Source: Kitasatospora phosalacinea (GTDB taxonomy: Bacteria > Actinomycetota > Actinomycetes > Streptomycetales > Streptomycetaceae). Taken from it: 64,000 bases of DNA. Positions 1 to 8,886 of this stretch are shown here, piece by piece. Positions within the stretch are counted from its first letter, which is position 1; every line of letters begins with the position of its first letter. The stretch lies in the NCBI RefSeq assembly GCF_030268885.1, contig NZ_BSSA01000002.1, positions 434,001 to 498,000 on the forward strand, read 5' to 3'. The notes under the pieces were generated by a model that had not been told where the DNA came from, did not search any database, and saw only the letters and a list, made by a program, of their open reading frames with translations. A program made the position numbers and the translations under genes.

Positions 1-1
1 G

Positions 2-1477
2 GTCGGCACCCTGATGTGGAACAACACCGAGCACCAGGAGGCGTACCTGGCGATACCGTCGATGGGCGCCGTCCTGCACACCCTGAACCTGCGACTGCCC
101 GCCCACCAGCTGGTCTACATCGTCAAGCACGCCGCCGACCGGGTGGTGATCGTCAACGGCTCGGTGCTGCCGCTGCTGGCCGCGGTGCTGCCGCAACTGT
201 CCGGAACGGTCGAGCACGTCGTGGTGGCCGGGGCGTACGACCCGGCGCTGCTGGCCGGGTTCGGCGGCACGGTGCACGCCTACGAGGAACTGCTCGCCGG
301 CCGGCCGACCGACTACCCGTGGCAGACCGACATCGACGAGAAGCAGGCCGCCGCGCTCTGCTACACCTCCGGCACCACCGGCGACCCCAAGGGCGTGGTC
401 TACAGCCACCGCTCGATCTACCTGCACTCGATGCAGATCATCGCCGCCTCCAGCTTCGGCCTCACCGCCCGCGACACCGTGCTGCCGGTCGTGCCGATGT
501 TCCACGTGAACGCCTGGGGCATCCCGCACGCGGCGTTCATGACCGGCGCGAGCCTGCTGATGCCGGACCGCTTCCTGCAGCCCAAGCCGCTCGCCGAGAT
601 GATCGACCGGGTCAGGCCGACCTTCGGCGCCGCCGTCCCGACCATCTGGACCGGCCTGCTGGACGAGCTGGACGCGGGCGACTACGACACCTCCACCCTG
701 GAGACCGTCGTCATCGGCGGCTCGGCCTGCCCGCCCGCCCTGATGCGGGCCTTCGAGGAGCGGCACGGCATCCGGGTCATCCACGCCTGGGGCATGACCG
801 AGACCTCCCCGCTCGGCACCGTCGCCCACCCCCCGGCCGGCGTCACCGGCGAGGACGAGTGGGCGTACCGGGTCACCCAGGGCGTCTTCCCGGCCTCGGT
901 GCAGGCCCGGCTGATCGGCCCCGGCGGCGAGCCGATGCCGCACGACGGCGTCGCCGAGGGCGAGTTGGAGGTGCGCGGGCCGTGGATCGCCGGGGCGTAC
1001 TTCGGCGGCGCGGGCAACGAGGCCGACGCCTCCGAGGACAAGTTCAGCCCCGACGGCTGGCTGCGCACCGGCGACGTCGGCACCATCACCGCCGACGGCT
1101 ACCTGACCCTCACCGACCGGGCCAAGGACGTGATCAAGTCCGGCGGCGAGTGGATCAGCTCGGTCGCGCTGGAGAACCACCTGATGGCCCACCCCGAGGT
1201 CGCCGAGGCCGCCGTGGTGGCCGTCCCGGACGAGAAGTGGGGCGAGCGTCCGCTGGCCACCGTGGTGCTGCGTCCCGGCGCCGCCGCCGGGCTCCCCGAG
1301 CTGCGGGCCTTCCTGGCCGAGCGGGTCGCCTCCTGGCAGCTGCCGGAGCGCTGGTCGCTGATCGAGTCGGTGCCGAAGACCTCGGTCGGCAAGTTCGACA
1401 AGAAGGTGATCCGCGCGGACTACGCGGCCGACCGCCTCGACGTGACGGTGCTCGGCAAGGCGGCGGACAAGGGCTGA
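2..1477 (+). CDS. Long-chain fatty-acid/acyl-CoA ligase (5' end outside window)
   Basis: This is an AMP-forming acyl-CoA synthetase of the FadD type, which activates a carboxylic acid first to an acyl-adenylate and then to an acyl-CoA thioester. The frame is open from the first codon and continues upstream in a way that fits the family (VGTL before MWNN), so the gene starts outside the window; the visible 492 codons lack only roughly the first 50 residues of a family of about 540. The P-loop-like motif YTSGTTGDPKG, the motif GMTETSPLG and the adenylate-binding GWLRTGDVG are all intact, and the C-terminal hinge and lysine region (SVGKFDKKVI) is complete. The natural substrate cannot be read from sequence; medium-chain acids or other carboxylates are possible. 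Confidence 0.93.
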   Translation, partial: VGTLMWNNTEHQEAYLAIPSMGAVLHTLNLRLPAHQLVYIVKHAADRVVIVNGSVLPLLAAVLPQLSGTVEHVVVAGAYDPALLAGFGGTVHAYEELLAGRPTDYPWQTDIDEKQAAALCYTSGTTGDPKGVVYSHRSIYLHSMQIIAASSFGLTARDTVLPVVPMFHVNAWGIPHAAFMTGASLLMPDRFLQPKPLAEMIDRVRPTFGAAVPTIWTGLLDELDAGDYDTSTLETVVIGGSACPPALMRAFEERHGIRVIHAWGMTETSPLGTVAHPPAGVTGEDEWAYRVTQGVFPASVQARLIGPGGEPMPHDGVAEGELEVRGPWIAGAYFGGAGNEADASEDKFSPDGWLRTGDVGTITADGYLTLTDRAKDVIKSGGEWISSVALENHLMAHPEVAEAAVVAVPDEKWGERPLATVVLRPGAAAGLPELRAFLAERVASWQLPERWSLIESVPKTSVGKFDKKVIRADYAADRLDVTVLGKAADKG

Positions 1478-1531
1478 CGGCGGGCCGCCTCCCGACGGCC
1501 CTCCCCGGGAAGATCCGAAAACCGGCGTGGA

Positions 1532-1548
1532 ATACCCCTGGGGGGTAT
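1532..1548. promoter_or_regulatory. CsoR/CstR-type operator, ATACCCC-TGG-GGGGTAT
   Basis: A perfect 7-bp inverted repeat with a 3-bp spacer lies 51 bases before the DUF4396 start codon. The TACCCC...GGGGTA pattern is the known recognition form of CsoR-family repressors, which sense Cu(I), persulfide or other ligands in actinobacteria. It is A/T-flanked in otherwise G+C-rich DNA, as expected if it overlaps the promoter. Which sensor of the family binds it is inferred, and no csoR-like gene lies in the window. Confidence 0.7.
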
Positions 1549-1599
1549 AACGTTCCTCGTGACCGGGGGAACCCACCCGACCGGACGAGGAGGGCCGTC

Positions 1600-2175
1600 A
1601 TGGAGCACAGCGCGCACACCGGACACGAGCACCACGAGCACCACGCGGGTCACGGCCACCACCCGGGCCACGAGGACCGTGCGGGCCACGGCGGCGGCGC
1701 GCACCACGACGGCGCGCACCACGGCGGCGGTGGCGGCGGCAGCAGTTGGCGCACCGCCGCGCAGGCGACGCTGCACTGCCTCACCGGCTGCGCCATCGGC
1801 GAGGTGCTCGGACAGGTGATCGGCGTCGGCCTCGGCCTGCACAACGGCGCGACCGTGGTGCTGTCGATCGCGCTCGCCTTCGTGTTCGGCTACGCGCTGA
1901 CCATGCGCGGCGTGCTGAAGGCCGGCCTGCCCTTCCGGGACGCGCTGAAGGTCGCGCTGGCCGCCGACACCGTGTCGATCATCGTCATGGAGCTGATCGA
2001 CAACGGCGTCATGGTGGCCGTCCCCGGGGCGATGGACGCGGGCCTCGGCCAGCTGCTGTTCTGGGCGTCGCTGGCCGGTTCGCTGGTGCTGGCCTTCGTG
2101 GTCACCGTCCCGGTCAACCGCTGGCTGATCGGCCGCGGCCGGGGCCACGCGGTGGTCCACGCCTACCACCACTGA
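1600..2175 (+). CDS. DUF4396 membrane protein with His-rich N-terminus
   Basis: The 191-residue product begins with about 45 residues packed with His, Gly, Glu and Asp (GHEHHEHHAGHGHH and similar), followed by a hydrophobic domain with about four membrane segments that fits the DUF4396 family. The His-rich tail looks like a metal-binding module, probably facing one side of the membrane. The start at ATG 1600 was chosen because it is the first codon after the CsoR-type operator and begins the His-rich domain; the preceding GACGAGGAGGG is a good ribosome site. The operator suggests copper or thiol-stress control. Metal transport or buffering is an inference; the biochemical role of DUF4396 is not established. 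Confidence 0.88.
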   Translation: MEHSAHTGHEHHEHHAGHGHHPGHEDRAGHGGGAHHDGAHHGGGGGGSSWRTAAQATLHCLTGCAIGEVLGQVIGVGLGLHNGATVVLSIALAFVFGYALTMRGVLKAGLPFRDALKVALAADTVSIIVMELIDNGVMVAVPGAMDAGLGQLLFWASLAGSLVLAFVVTVPVNRWLIGRGRGHAVVHAYHH

Positions 2176-2200
2176 CCCCGGCCCGACCCGGGGCGCGGGC

Positions 2201-2255
2201 CTCAGCGCCCGCCCGCGACGGTGCCGGCGGGACTCAGCGCCCGCCCGCGACGGTG
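2201..2255. repeat. 32-bp tandem duplication with a 23-bp identical core
   Basis: The 23-base sequence beginning CTCAGCGCCCGCCCGCGACG occurs at 2201-2223 and again at 2233-2255. It carries the stop codon and last codons (AGGR) of the PepSY gene, so the second copy is a duplicated gene end lying just past the stop. Confidence 0.85.
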
Positions 2256-2974
2256 TTGCCGGTGACCGACCCGTCGGTGCCGTCCACCGTCACCAGGTGC
2301 CGGACGCCGTCCTGGCCGAGCACCTCCACCGACCAGGAACTGCCGCCGCCCTCGCGGGGGACCACCTCCAGCCCGGCGGCCCTGCCGTTCGGGACGGCCG
2401 CGACGGCCTTGGCCAGCGCCTGGTCGGCGGGGACGACCGGCAGCGCGGCGGGGGCGAGCCGGCGGCCCGGGTCGCCGTCGGCCTCGGAGCCGGACGGGCC
2501 GCCGGGCGCCTTGCCGACCACGACGGACCGGACGGAGCCGTCCTCCCCGCGGACCACCAGCTTCCCGGGCCCGCCCGGCAGGTCGGCGATGCCGCCCGGC
2601 AGACCGACGACGCCCGGTAGGCCCGGCGGGACCTTCCCGCCGCGGGCCCGGTCGAACACGGGCCTCCCGTGATCGCGGTGCTGCTCCCAGGCGGCCCCCG
2701 CGCCGACGGCCACCACGCCCAGCACGACCGCCACGGCGGCCCCCAGCGCCCACCGCGCCCCGCGCCGCTGCGGCAGCCGCAGCGGACGCCGCCGCGCGGC
2801 CCCGGCGGGCTCGGCGGGCTCGGCGGCCCCGGCAGCTCCGGTGGCCTCGGGCCCGGGCTCCGGCGGCGCGGGCTTGGTCAACCCGGTCGGCTCGGACGCG
2901 GACGCGGACGTGGACGTGGACCCGGTGACGGCCTCCGGCTCGGACGCGGGCTCCGGCGACTGCGATGCGGACAT
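2234..2974 (-). CDS. PepSY-domain membrane-anchored protein
   Basis: The 246-residue product has a cytoplasmic Pro/Glu/Ala-rich head (about residues 1-65), a basic stretch, one membrane segment (ALGAAVAVVLGVVAVGAGAA, about residues 78-98) and an extracytoplasmic part ending in a PepSY-like domain (ALAKAVAAVPNG to VDGTDGSVTGNTV). PepSY domains are small extracytoplasmic modules found in regulators or inhibitors of envelope processes. The ATG at 2974 was preferred over an upstream in-frame start because a GAGGGGG ribosome site precedes it. It is divergent from the response regulator/kinase pair, a common arrangement in which the PepSY gene is a target or modulator of the kinase. Confidence 0.83.
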   Translation of the reverse strand: MSASQSPEPASEPEAVTGSTSTSASASEPTGLTKPAPPEPGPEATGAAGAAEPAEPAGAARRRPLRLPQRRGARWALGAAVAVVLGVVAVGAGAAWEQHRDHGRPVFDRARGGKVPPGLPGVVGLPGGIADLPGGPGKLVVRGEDGSVRSVVVGKAPGGPSGSEADGDPGRRLAPAALPVVPADQALAKAVAAVPNGRAAGLEVVPREGGGSSWSVEVLGQDGVRHLVTVDGTDGSVTGNTVAGGR

Positions 2975-3051
2975 GTAGGTGCGACCCCCTCGTGGGACTG
3001 CGGCCGGGGACCGATCCCGTCCGGCCGGGCGCCCAGCATCGCGCCGCCTGC

Positions 3052-3070
3052 CTGAAGCCAGGCTGAAGCC
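3052..3070. promoter_or_regulatory. 11-bp-spaced direct repeat CTGAAGCC, probable response-regulator box
   Basis: CTGAAGCC occurs at 3052-3059 and again at 3063-3070, one helical turn apart, between the PepSY gene and the response regulator. OmpR/PhoB-family regulators bind such head-to-tail repeats with an 11-bp period, so this is likely the autoregulatory site that also serves the divergent PepSY gene. The assignment is inference from spacing and position. Confidence 0.55.
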
Positions 3071-3110
3071 GCCCGGTCCGTCCCGGAGGGGGCCTGCGAC
3101 GCTGTCCTCC

Positions 3111-3788
3111 ATGCGCGTACTGGTGGTGGAGGACGAACGGCGGCTCGCCGCCACGCTGCAGCGCGGGCTGCGGGCCGAGGGCTTCGCCGTCGACCTCGCC
3201 CACGACGGCGAGGAGGGGCTGTGGGCGGCGACCGAGCACGACTACGACGTGATCGTGCTCGACATCATGCTGCCGCGGCTGAACGGCTACCGGGTCTGCG
3301 CCCGGCTGCGGGCGGCCGGTGACGACACCCCGATCCTGATGCTCACGGCGAAGGACGGCGAGCTCGACGAGGCCGAGGCGCTGGACACGGGAGCCGACGA
3401 CTTCCTCTCCAAGCCGTTCTCGTACGTGGTGCTGGTGGCCCGGCTGCGCGCCCTGGTCCGGCGCACCGGGCGCCGACTGCCGCAGACCCTGGAGTTCGGC
3501 GACCTGGCGATCGACCCGGCCCGCCGGACGTGCACCCGGGCGGGCACCGAAGTCCGGCTCACCACGCGGGAGTTCGCGGTGCTGGAGTGCCTGGCCAGGG
3601 CGTCCGGCGGAGTGGTGTCGAAGCGGGAGATCCTGGAGAGCGTCTGGGACTCCGCGTTCGACGGCGACCCCAACATCGTCGAGGTGCACATCAGCGCCCT
3701 GCGCCGGAAGATCGACGCCCCGTTCGGCCGCAGCGCGGTCGGGACGGTGCGCGGGGCGGGCTACCGACTGGCGGTGGACGGTGGCTGA
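3111..3788 (+). CDS. OmpR-family response regulator
   Basis: This 225-residue protein has an N-terminal receiver domain with acidic pocket (VVEDE), phospho-acceptor Asp51 in VLDIMLP and the conserved Lys in SKPF near residue 101, followed by an OmpR/PhoB winged-helix DNA-binding domain (about 130-225, with TTREFAVLECL and VRGAGYRL). It is the partner of the kinase that overlaps its last 8 bases. The likely DNA target is the CTGAAGCC repeat just upstream. The family resembles MprA/CutR-type regulators of envelope or metal stress, but the signal cannot be read from sequence. Confidence 0.95.
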   Translation: MRVLVVEDERRLAATLQRGLRAEGFAVDLAHDGEEGLWAATEHDYDVIVLDIMLPRLNGYRVCARLRAAGDDTPILMLTAKDGELDEAEALDTGADDFLSKPFSYVVLVARLRALVRRTGRRLPQTLEFGDLAIDPARRTCTRAGTEVRLTTREFAVLECLARASGGVVSKREILESVWDSAFDGDPNIVEVHISALRRKIDAPFGRSAVGTVRGAGYRLAVDGG

Positions 3789-5232
3789 CCGGAGGGCGGC
3801 CCTGCGCCGCGCCCTGCGCCGCCTGGTGCCCCGCTCGGTGCGGGCCCGGGCGACCTTCGCCGCCACCGCCGTGGTGGCCCTCGCACTGGGCGGCACGGCG
3901 GTGGCGCTGCTCGGCGTGCTGCAGGCCAACCTGACCCGGGACGTCCGGGAGAGCGCCGCCCGGCAGGTCGACGAGGTGGCCGCGGTGGCGGTGCGCGAGC
4001 ACCTGCCGCCGGTCATCTCGAACCCCGGCGGCGGCTCGGTCCGGGTGTTCGACGCCAAGGGGAACCTGATCTCGGCCACCCTCGACGTGGTGCCCCGGAC
4101 CATCCCCCCGCCCCCCGGACCGCCGTCCGGCCCGGACGCGGGCGCCGGAGCGCCGTTCAAGCGCCAACTCCCGCACCGGCTCGACGAGAAGGCGGTCGTC
4201 AAGCTGGTCGACGGCAGCGGGCAGCGGGTGGTCTCGACGTCCGTCCTCGGCCCGGACGGGCCGGTCACCATCTACGCCGCGGTCTCGCTGGGCCCGGTGG
4301 ACGCGGCCGGCCGGACCGCCGCCGCCGCGCTCGCCGTCGGACTGCCGCTGCTGGTGGCGCTGGTGGCGCTGGTGACCTGGCGGGTGACCGGCCGGGCCCT
4401 GCGCCCGGTGGAGGCGATCCGCTCCGAGGTCGCCGAGATCACCGGCCACGACCTGCACCGCCGGGTGCCGGTGCCGCAGACCGGGGACGAGGTCTCCCGG
4501 CTGGCCGTCACCGTCAACTCCACCCTGGACCGGCTGGAGGACGCCGGGCAGCGCCAACGCCGCTTCATCGCCGACGCCTCGCACGAACTGCGCAGCCCCA
4601 TCGCGGTGCTGCGCACCCAGTTGGAGGTCGCCCTGGCCCACCCCGACCCGGAGCTGTGGCCGGAACTGCTCGCCGACGCCCTGCAGGACACCGTCCGCCT
4701 GCAGGACCTCGCCGCGGACCTGCTGCTGCTGGCCCGGCTGGACGCTGCCGACCCGGTCGCGACCGAACTCCTCGACCTGGACCTGCTGTTCGCCGACGTG
4801 CTGGCCGCCCGTCCCGCCGACCGGGTCACCGTCCGGGTCGAACTCGCTTCCGGGGCAAGGGTGCTGGGCAACCGGACCTGGCTGACCAGGCTGCTCACCA
4901 ACCTGGTGGACAACGCCCAGCGCTACGCGGACGGCCTGGTGGAGGTCCAACTCGCGGTGCAGGAGGGCGAGGTGGTGCTGGAGGTGCGCGACGACGGGCC
5001 GGGCATCCCGGAGTCGGAGCGGGAGCGGGTGTTCGAGCGCTTCACCCGGCTCGACGACGCCCGCAGCCGCGAACTCGGCGGCGCGGGGCTGGGGTTGGCC
5101 ATCGCCCGGGACCTCGCCGAACACCACGGCGGCACCCTGGTCGCGGCCGAACCGGACGCCGCTCAACACCCGCGCGGCGCCCGTCTGGTGGCCCGACTCC
5201 CGCTGGCCGAGCCACCCCTGTGCGGCAGTTGA
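3781..5232 (+). CDS. Sensor histidine kinase (HAMP, HisKA, HATPase)
   Basis: The 483-residue protein starts at a GTG that overlaps the response-regulator stop by 8 bases, so the pair is translationally coupled. It has a membrane segment near residues 22-45, an extracytoplasmic sensor of about 120 residues with a Pro-rich loop, a second membrane segment near 180-200, a HAMP linker, a HisKA dimerisation domain with phospho-acceptor His268 in SHELRSP, and a HATPase domain with N box (NLVDNAQRYA), DDGPGIP and GAGLGLAI motifs. All catalytic motifs are intact. It ends 7 bases from the convergent PAS gene. Confidence 0.95.
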   Translation: MADRRAALRRALRRLVPRSVRARATFAATAVVALALGGTAVALLGVLQANLTRDVRESAARQVDEVAAVAVREHLPPVISNPGGGSVRVFDAKGNLISATLDVVPRTIPPPPGPPSGPDAGAGAPFKRQLPHRLDEKAVVKLVDGSGQRVVSTSVLGPDGPVTIYAAVSLGPVDAAGRTAAAALAVGLPLLVALVALVTWRVTGRALRPVEAIRSEVAEITGHDLHRRVPVPQTGDEVSRLAVTVNSTLDRLEDAGQRQRRFIADASHELRSPIAVLRTQLEVALAHPDPELWPELLADALQDTVRLQDLAADLLLLARLDAADPVATELLDLDLLFADVLAARPADRVTVRVELASGARVLGNRTWLTRLLTNLVDNAQRYADGLVEVQLAVQEGEVVLEVRDDGPGIPESERERVFERFTRLDDARSRELGGAGLGLAIARDLAEHHGGTLVAAEPDAAQHPRGARLVARLPLAEPPLCGS

Positions 5233-5239
5233 CGAACCG

Positions 5240-8200
5240 TCAGTGTGCGGCGCCGCTGCCCGCCGTCACGGCCTGTCCCAACGCGCCGATCCGGGCCAGC
5301 AGTTCGACGATCCGGCCCTGCACGTCCTCGGTGGTGGAGCGCTCGGCGAGGAACAGCACGTTCTCGCCGGTGCGCAGCCCGGCCCGGGCCTGCGGGTCCA
5401 GGTCGGCCGAGGTGTAGACGACCAGCGGGGTGCGGTGCAGGCGGTCGTTGGCGCGCAGCCAGTCGAGCAGCCCGAGGTGCCGGCGCTCGATCCGCTGCAG
5501 GTCCAGCACCACCAGGTTCGGCTGGATGCTGCTGGCCCGGGCCACCGCCTCGTTCTCGTCGGCGGCGTGCTCGACGTGCATGCCGCGCCGCTCCAGGCTG
5601 GCCACCAGCGCGGCCGCGACCTCCGGGTCGGACTCCACCAGCAGCACCCGGGCCGCGTGGTTCTCGCCGTCCCGCGGCGCCAGCGCCCGCAGCAGCACCG
5701 CCGGGTCGGCGCCGTACGCGGCGTCCCGGGTGGCCTGGCCGAGCCCGGCGGCCAGCAGTACCGGCACCCGCCCGGCCAGCGCGGCGGTGCGCAGCGACTG
5801 CAGCGCGGTGCGGGTGATCGGGCCGGTCAGCGGGTCGACGAAGAGCGCGGCGGGGGCCTGCGGCACCTGGGCGTCCACCTCCTCGCGGGAGGCGACGACG
5901 ACCGGGCGGAAGCCGCGGACCTCCAGCGCGGCCCGGGTGGACGGGTCGGGCTCGGGCCACACCAGCAGCGGGCGCGGGCCGTCCGGCGCCTGCTCGCGGG
6001 CGGGGGCGAGCTCGGCGACCGGCCGGGGCGGGGTGCGCCCCTCGACCGCGCCGCCGCCGGACAGCGCCAGGGCCGCGCCCGGCCCACTGCCCTCGCCGGA
6101 GCCGTCCTGCGCGGCCTGCCCGTTCAGCCGCTGCCCGTTCAGTGCCGTGGGGTCGACCGCGGCCGGGGCGCCCCCGGCGGCGGGCAGCGCGTTCGCGGCG
6201 GGCGCCTGGCCCGGTGCCGGGGGAGGGGGGAACGCGGCCGGGAAGGCGGCCTGGAAGCCGCCCATCGGCCGCGGCGGCAGCAGCTCGCCGAGCCCGCTGC
6301 CGACCGGCTGCGGGCGCTGCTCCCCGGCGGAGCCGTCCGCGGCGGGCAGCGCCGCGGCGGCGGGCCGGGCGACCTCCAGCGCGGCGCCCTCCGGTGCGGC
6401 ACCCTCCGGCGCGGCGGAGGGCGGCACGGGCGGCTTCGGCGGGGCGGTGGGCGCCGCGGGCGCCGCCGGTGCGGGGACGGCGGGGCCGCCGGCGGGGACG
6501 GGCGGCAGGACCGCCGTGACCTCCTCGGCGCTCTCCGCGGGGTCGGGGGGCAGTGCGAGCCGCCGCCGACGCCCGGTGGGCTGGGCGGTCGGGGTGACCG
6601 GCTCCGGCGTGGAGGCGGCCAGCGCGCTCTCCAGACCGGGGTAGACGGGCGTCCCGGGATCGGGCACGCCGGGGATGTGCAGCGCCCCGGAGCTGTCCCC
6701 GGCCGCGGCCTGCGCGGCGGCCCGGCGGGCCCGCCGCCCGGAGCGGCCGCCCTCGGCGCCCTCCACGGGGGAGCCGCCGGAGGTGTCGTCCGCGGACGGC
6801 CCCGCGCCGAGCGCGATCGGCCCGCGCGGGGCCTGCGCGGCCTGCGGCGCGTCCGCGGCGTCCCCGCCGCGGGCCCGGCGCCGTCCGGAGCCCTGGGTGT
6901 CGTCGGCACGGGCCTCGGCCCCGGCCCCGCCCTCCGCGTCCGCTGACGGCCCGTCACCGGCCGGTCGCAGCTCGGGCGGGACCTCCTGGCCCGGCAGGTC
7001 CGGGATCATCGCGGTGTCGGAGTCCTTGGGGACGTGCTGCTGCTTGTCCGGCGGGCCGGACGCGTCGCCGTCGGGGTCCAGCGGCAGTTCCACCACGTAG
7101 GTCGCCCCGGCCCCGGCGGGCAGGTCGTGGCGCTGCAGCACGCCGCCGTGCCGCTCGACGGCGGCCCGGGCGATCGGCAGGTGGACGGCGCTGGAGCTGC
7201 GGGCGGGGCCGCGGACCTCGACCCGGGCGACGTCACCGCGCCGGGCGGCGGCCAGCACCACCACGGGCGGCTGCTCGCCGGCCGGTGCGGGCCCGGCGAA
7301 CGGCACCCCGGCGGGGGCGGTCTCCCCCTCCGCCCCGGCGGGCCCGGGGACGGGCGTGACGCCGCTGACGTCGGCGACCAGGTGGGCGAGCGCCTGGGCG
7401 AGCCGCTCGCGGTCGGCCAGCACCTTCACGGCGGCGGCGTGCACCGAGTAGCGCACCCGGCCGGCCCCGACCAGTTCCCCGGCCCGGTCGACGGCGAGCT
7501 GCACGACCTCGTCCAGGCCGACCCGCTCGCGCTCCAGGGCGGCCTTGCCGCGGTCGGCGGCGGCCTCGAAGCGCTGGTGCTCCAGGACGCCGTCGATCAG
7601 CTTCCCGAACCGGCGGCACTCGTCGGCGAGCCGGCGCAGCGTCCAGTTGGCCTCGGGCCACAGCTGTCCGGCGGGGTCGGCGGCGAGCGCGTCGATCCGG
7701 CCGTGCAGCGCGGTGAGGGCGCCGCCGAGCTCGGTCTCCAGGACGGCGGTGAGGTGCTCGTTGCGGGCGGCGAGGGCCAGCTCGTGGGTGCGGTCGGTGA
7801 AGGTCATCACGGCGCCGACCAGCTGCTCGCCGTCCCGGACCGGGGCGGTGGTGAGGTCGACGGTGACCGGACGGCCGTCCTTGCGCCACAGCACGGTGTT
7901 GCGGATCCGGTGCTTGCGGCCGGAGTGCAGGGTGTCCATCAGCGCGGAGCTCTCGGCGGCCAGCGGGCTGCCGTCGGGCTGCGAGTGCTGGATCAGCGGG
8001 TGCAGCTCGCGGCCGCCGAGCTCGCTGGCCCGGAAGTCCAGGATGTGCGCGGCGGCCGGGTTGACCAGCACCACGCGGCCCTCCAGGTCGACGCCGAGGA
8101 CGCCCTCGGCGGCGGCCCGCAGGATCATCTCGGTCTGCTTGTGCTGGCGCCGCAGCTCGGTCTCCACGCCGAGCCGGGCCGACATGTCGCGGACCAGGAG

Positions 8201-8587
8201 CAGCAGCAGCCCCTGGTCGTTGGTGCTGAAGGACAGGAAGCCGTGTGCCTCCCCGCCGCCCTCGTCGGTGAAGTCGTTGCCGGACACCTCGACGGTGAAG
8301 GCGGTGCCGTCGGTGCGGCGGGCGGTCATTCGGACCGGGCGGTCCAGGCTCTCGGTCTCGCTCGCGGGGGGCCGCATGGAACCCGGGATCCGACTGGGGT
8401 CGAACTCCGGCAGCAGGTCCAGCACGCCCATTCCGACCAGCGAGGTGCCGGGTGCCTGCAGGCTCTCCACGGCGGCCTTGTTGACGTCGACCACGGTGCC
8501 GTTGCTGTTCACCAGCAGCAGCGGGTCGGGCAGTGCATCGAGTATCGCGGCGAGGCGAGCAGCGCCTCGGGTCGGCCTGCTGCTCAC
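5240..8587 (-). CDS. Large PAS / degenerate kinase / receiver signalling protein
   Basis: The 1,115-residue product has two PAS domains (about 10-125 and 145-260), a helical region and ATPase-like fold (about 265-500) that resemble a histidine kinase, a roughly 380-residue Pro/Ala/Gly-rich linker, and two tandem receiver-like folds at the C-terminus (about 895-1110). The second receiver keeps an Asp in VVLDLQ; the first (LFVDPLTG) lacks normal receiver features. The kinase core lacks a clear phospho-acceptor His (LETELGGALTALHG) and an N-box Asn (ALAHLVADVS), so catalysis is doubtful. The GTG at 8587 was chosen over the GTG 18 bases upstream because GAGGAGA sits at the right distance. It may be a signalling scaffold; its ligand is unknown. 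Confidence 0.88.
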   Translation of the reverse strand: MSSRPTRGAARLAAILDALPDPLLLVNSNGTVVDVNKAAVESLQAPGTSLVGMGVLDLLPEFDPSRIPGSMRPPASETESLDRPVRMTARRTDGTAFTVEVSGNDFTDEGGGEAHGFLSFSTNDQGLLLLLVRDMSARLGVETELRRQHKQTEMILRAAAEGVLGVDLEGRVVLVNPAAAHILDFRASELGGRELHPLIQHSQPDGSPLAAESSALMDTLHSGRKHRIRNTVLWRKDGRPVTVDLTTAPVRDGEQLVGAVMTFTDRTHELALAARNEHLTAVLETELGGALTALHGRIDALAADPAGQLWPEANWTLRRLADECRRFGKLIDGVLEHQRFEAAADRGKAALERERVGLDEVVQLAVDRAGELVGAGRVRYSVHAAAVKVLADRERLAQALAHLVADVSGVTPVPGPAGAEGETAPAGVPFAGPAPAGEQPPVVVLAAARRGDVARVEVRGPARSSSAVHLPIARAAVERHGGVLQRHDLPAGAGATYVVELPLDPDGDASGPPDKQQHVPKDSDTAMIPDLPGQEVPPELRPAGDGPSADAEGGAGAEARADDTQGSGRRRARGGDAADAPQAAQAPRGPIALGAGPSADDTSGGSPVEGAEGGRSGRRARRAAAQAAAGDSSGALHIPGVPDPGTPVYPGLESALAASTPEPVTPTAQPTGRRRRLALPPDPAESAEEVTAVLPPVPAGGPAVPAPAAPAAPTAPPKPPVPPSAAPEGAAPEGAALEVARPAAAALPAADGSAGEQRPQPVGSGLGELLPPRPMGGFQAAFPAAFPPPPAPGQAPAANALPAAGGAPAAVDPTALNGQRLNGQAAQDGSGEGSGPGAALALSGGGAVEGRTPPRPVAELAPAREQAPDGPRPLLVWPEPDPSTRAALEVRGFRPVVVASREEVDAQVPQAPAALFVDPLTGPITRTALQSLRTAALAGRVPVLLAAGLGQATRDAAYGADPAVLLRALAPRDGENHAARVLLVESDPEVAAALVASLERRGMHVEHAADENEAVARASSIQPNLVVLDLQRIERRHLGLLDWLRANDRLHRTPLVVYTSADLDPQARAGLRTGENVLFLAERSTTEDVQGRIVELLARIGALGQAVTAGSGAAH

Positions 8588-8788
8588 GTCGACAGGTCTC
8601 CTCACGGCTTCGGGCCGCCGCTGCCACGGGCGGCTCTGGCTCTCCTCGGAGACGGAAGTATCTCATTCTTCTTTGCGCCGTGGACGACCCGGCCAGTATC
8701 GTTGTGGTGGTTGGTGCCGGGGCCGTCGGCTATGGCATCATCGCAGTCGCACGGAACGCGCCGGAGTGCCGGTCGCGGTCCGGGTGTT

Positions 8789-8879
8789 GGAGGCGTCGCC
8801 TAGTCCGGTCTATGGCGCCGCACTGCTAATGCGGTTTGGGCTTTACCGTCCATCGAGGGTTCAAATCCCTCCGCCTCCG
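8789..8879 (+). tRNA. tRNA-Ser(GCU)
   Basis: The 91-base gene folds with acceptor arms GGAGGCG and CGCCTCC, a T arm GAGGG-TTCAAAT-CCCTC, and an anticodon loop CTGCTAA giving anticodon GCU. The length and long variable arm are typical of class II serine tRNAs. CCA is not encoded. A hairpin follows at once. Confidence 0.96.
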
Positions 8880-8886
8880 CTCTCCG

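Noticed and set aside
16..1500. Second plus-strand frame within the acyl-CoA ligase
   Set aside because: It is Arg/Gly-rich and off-frame from a complete AMP-binding enzyme; only its last part, from 1600, is the DUF4396 gene.
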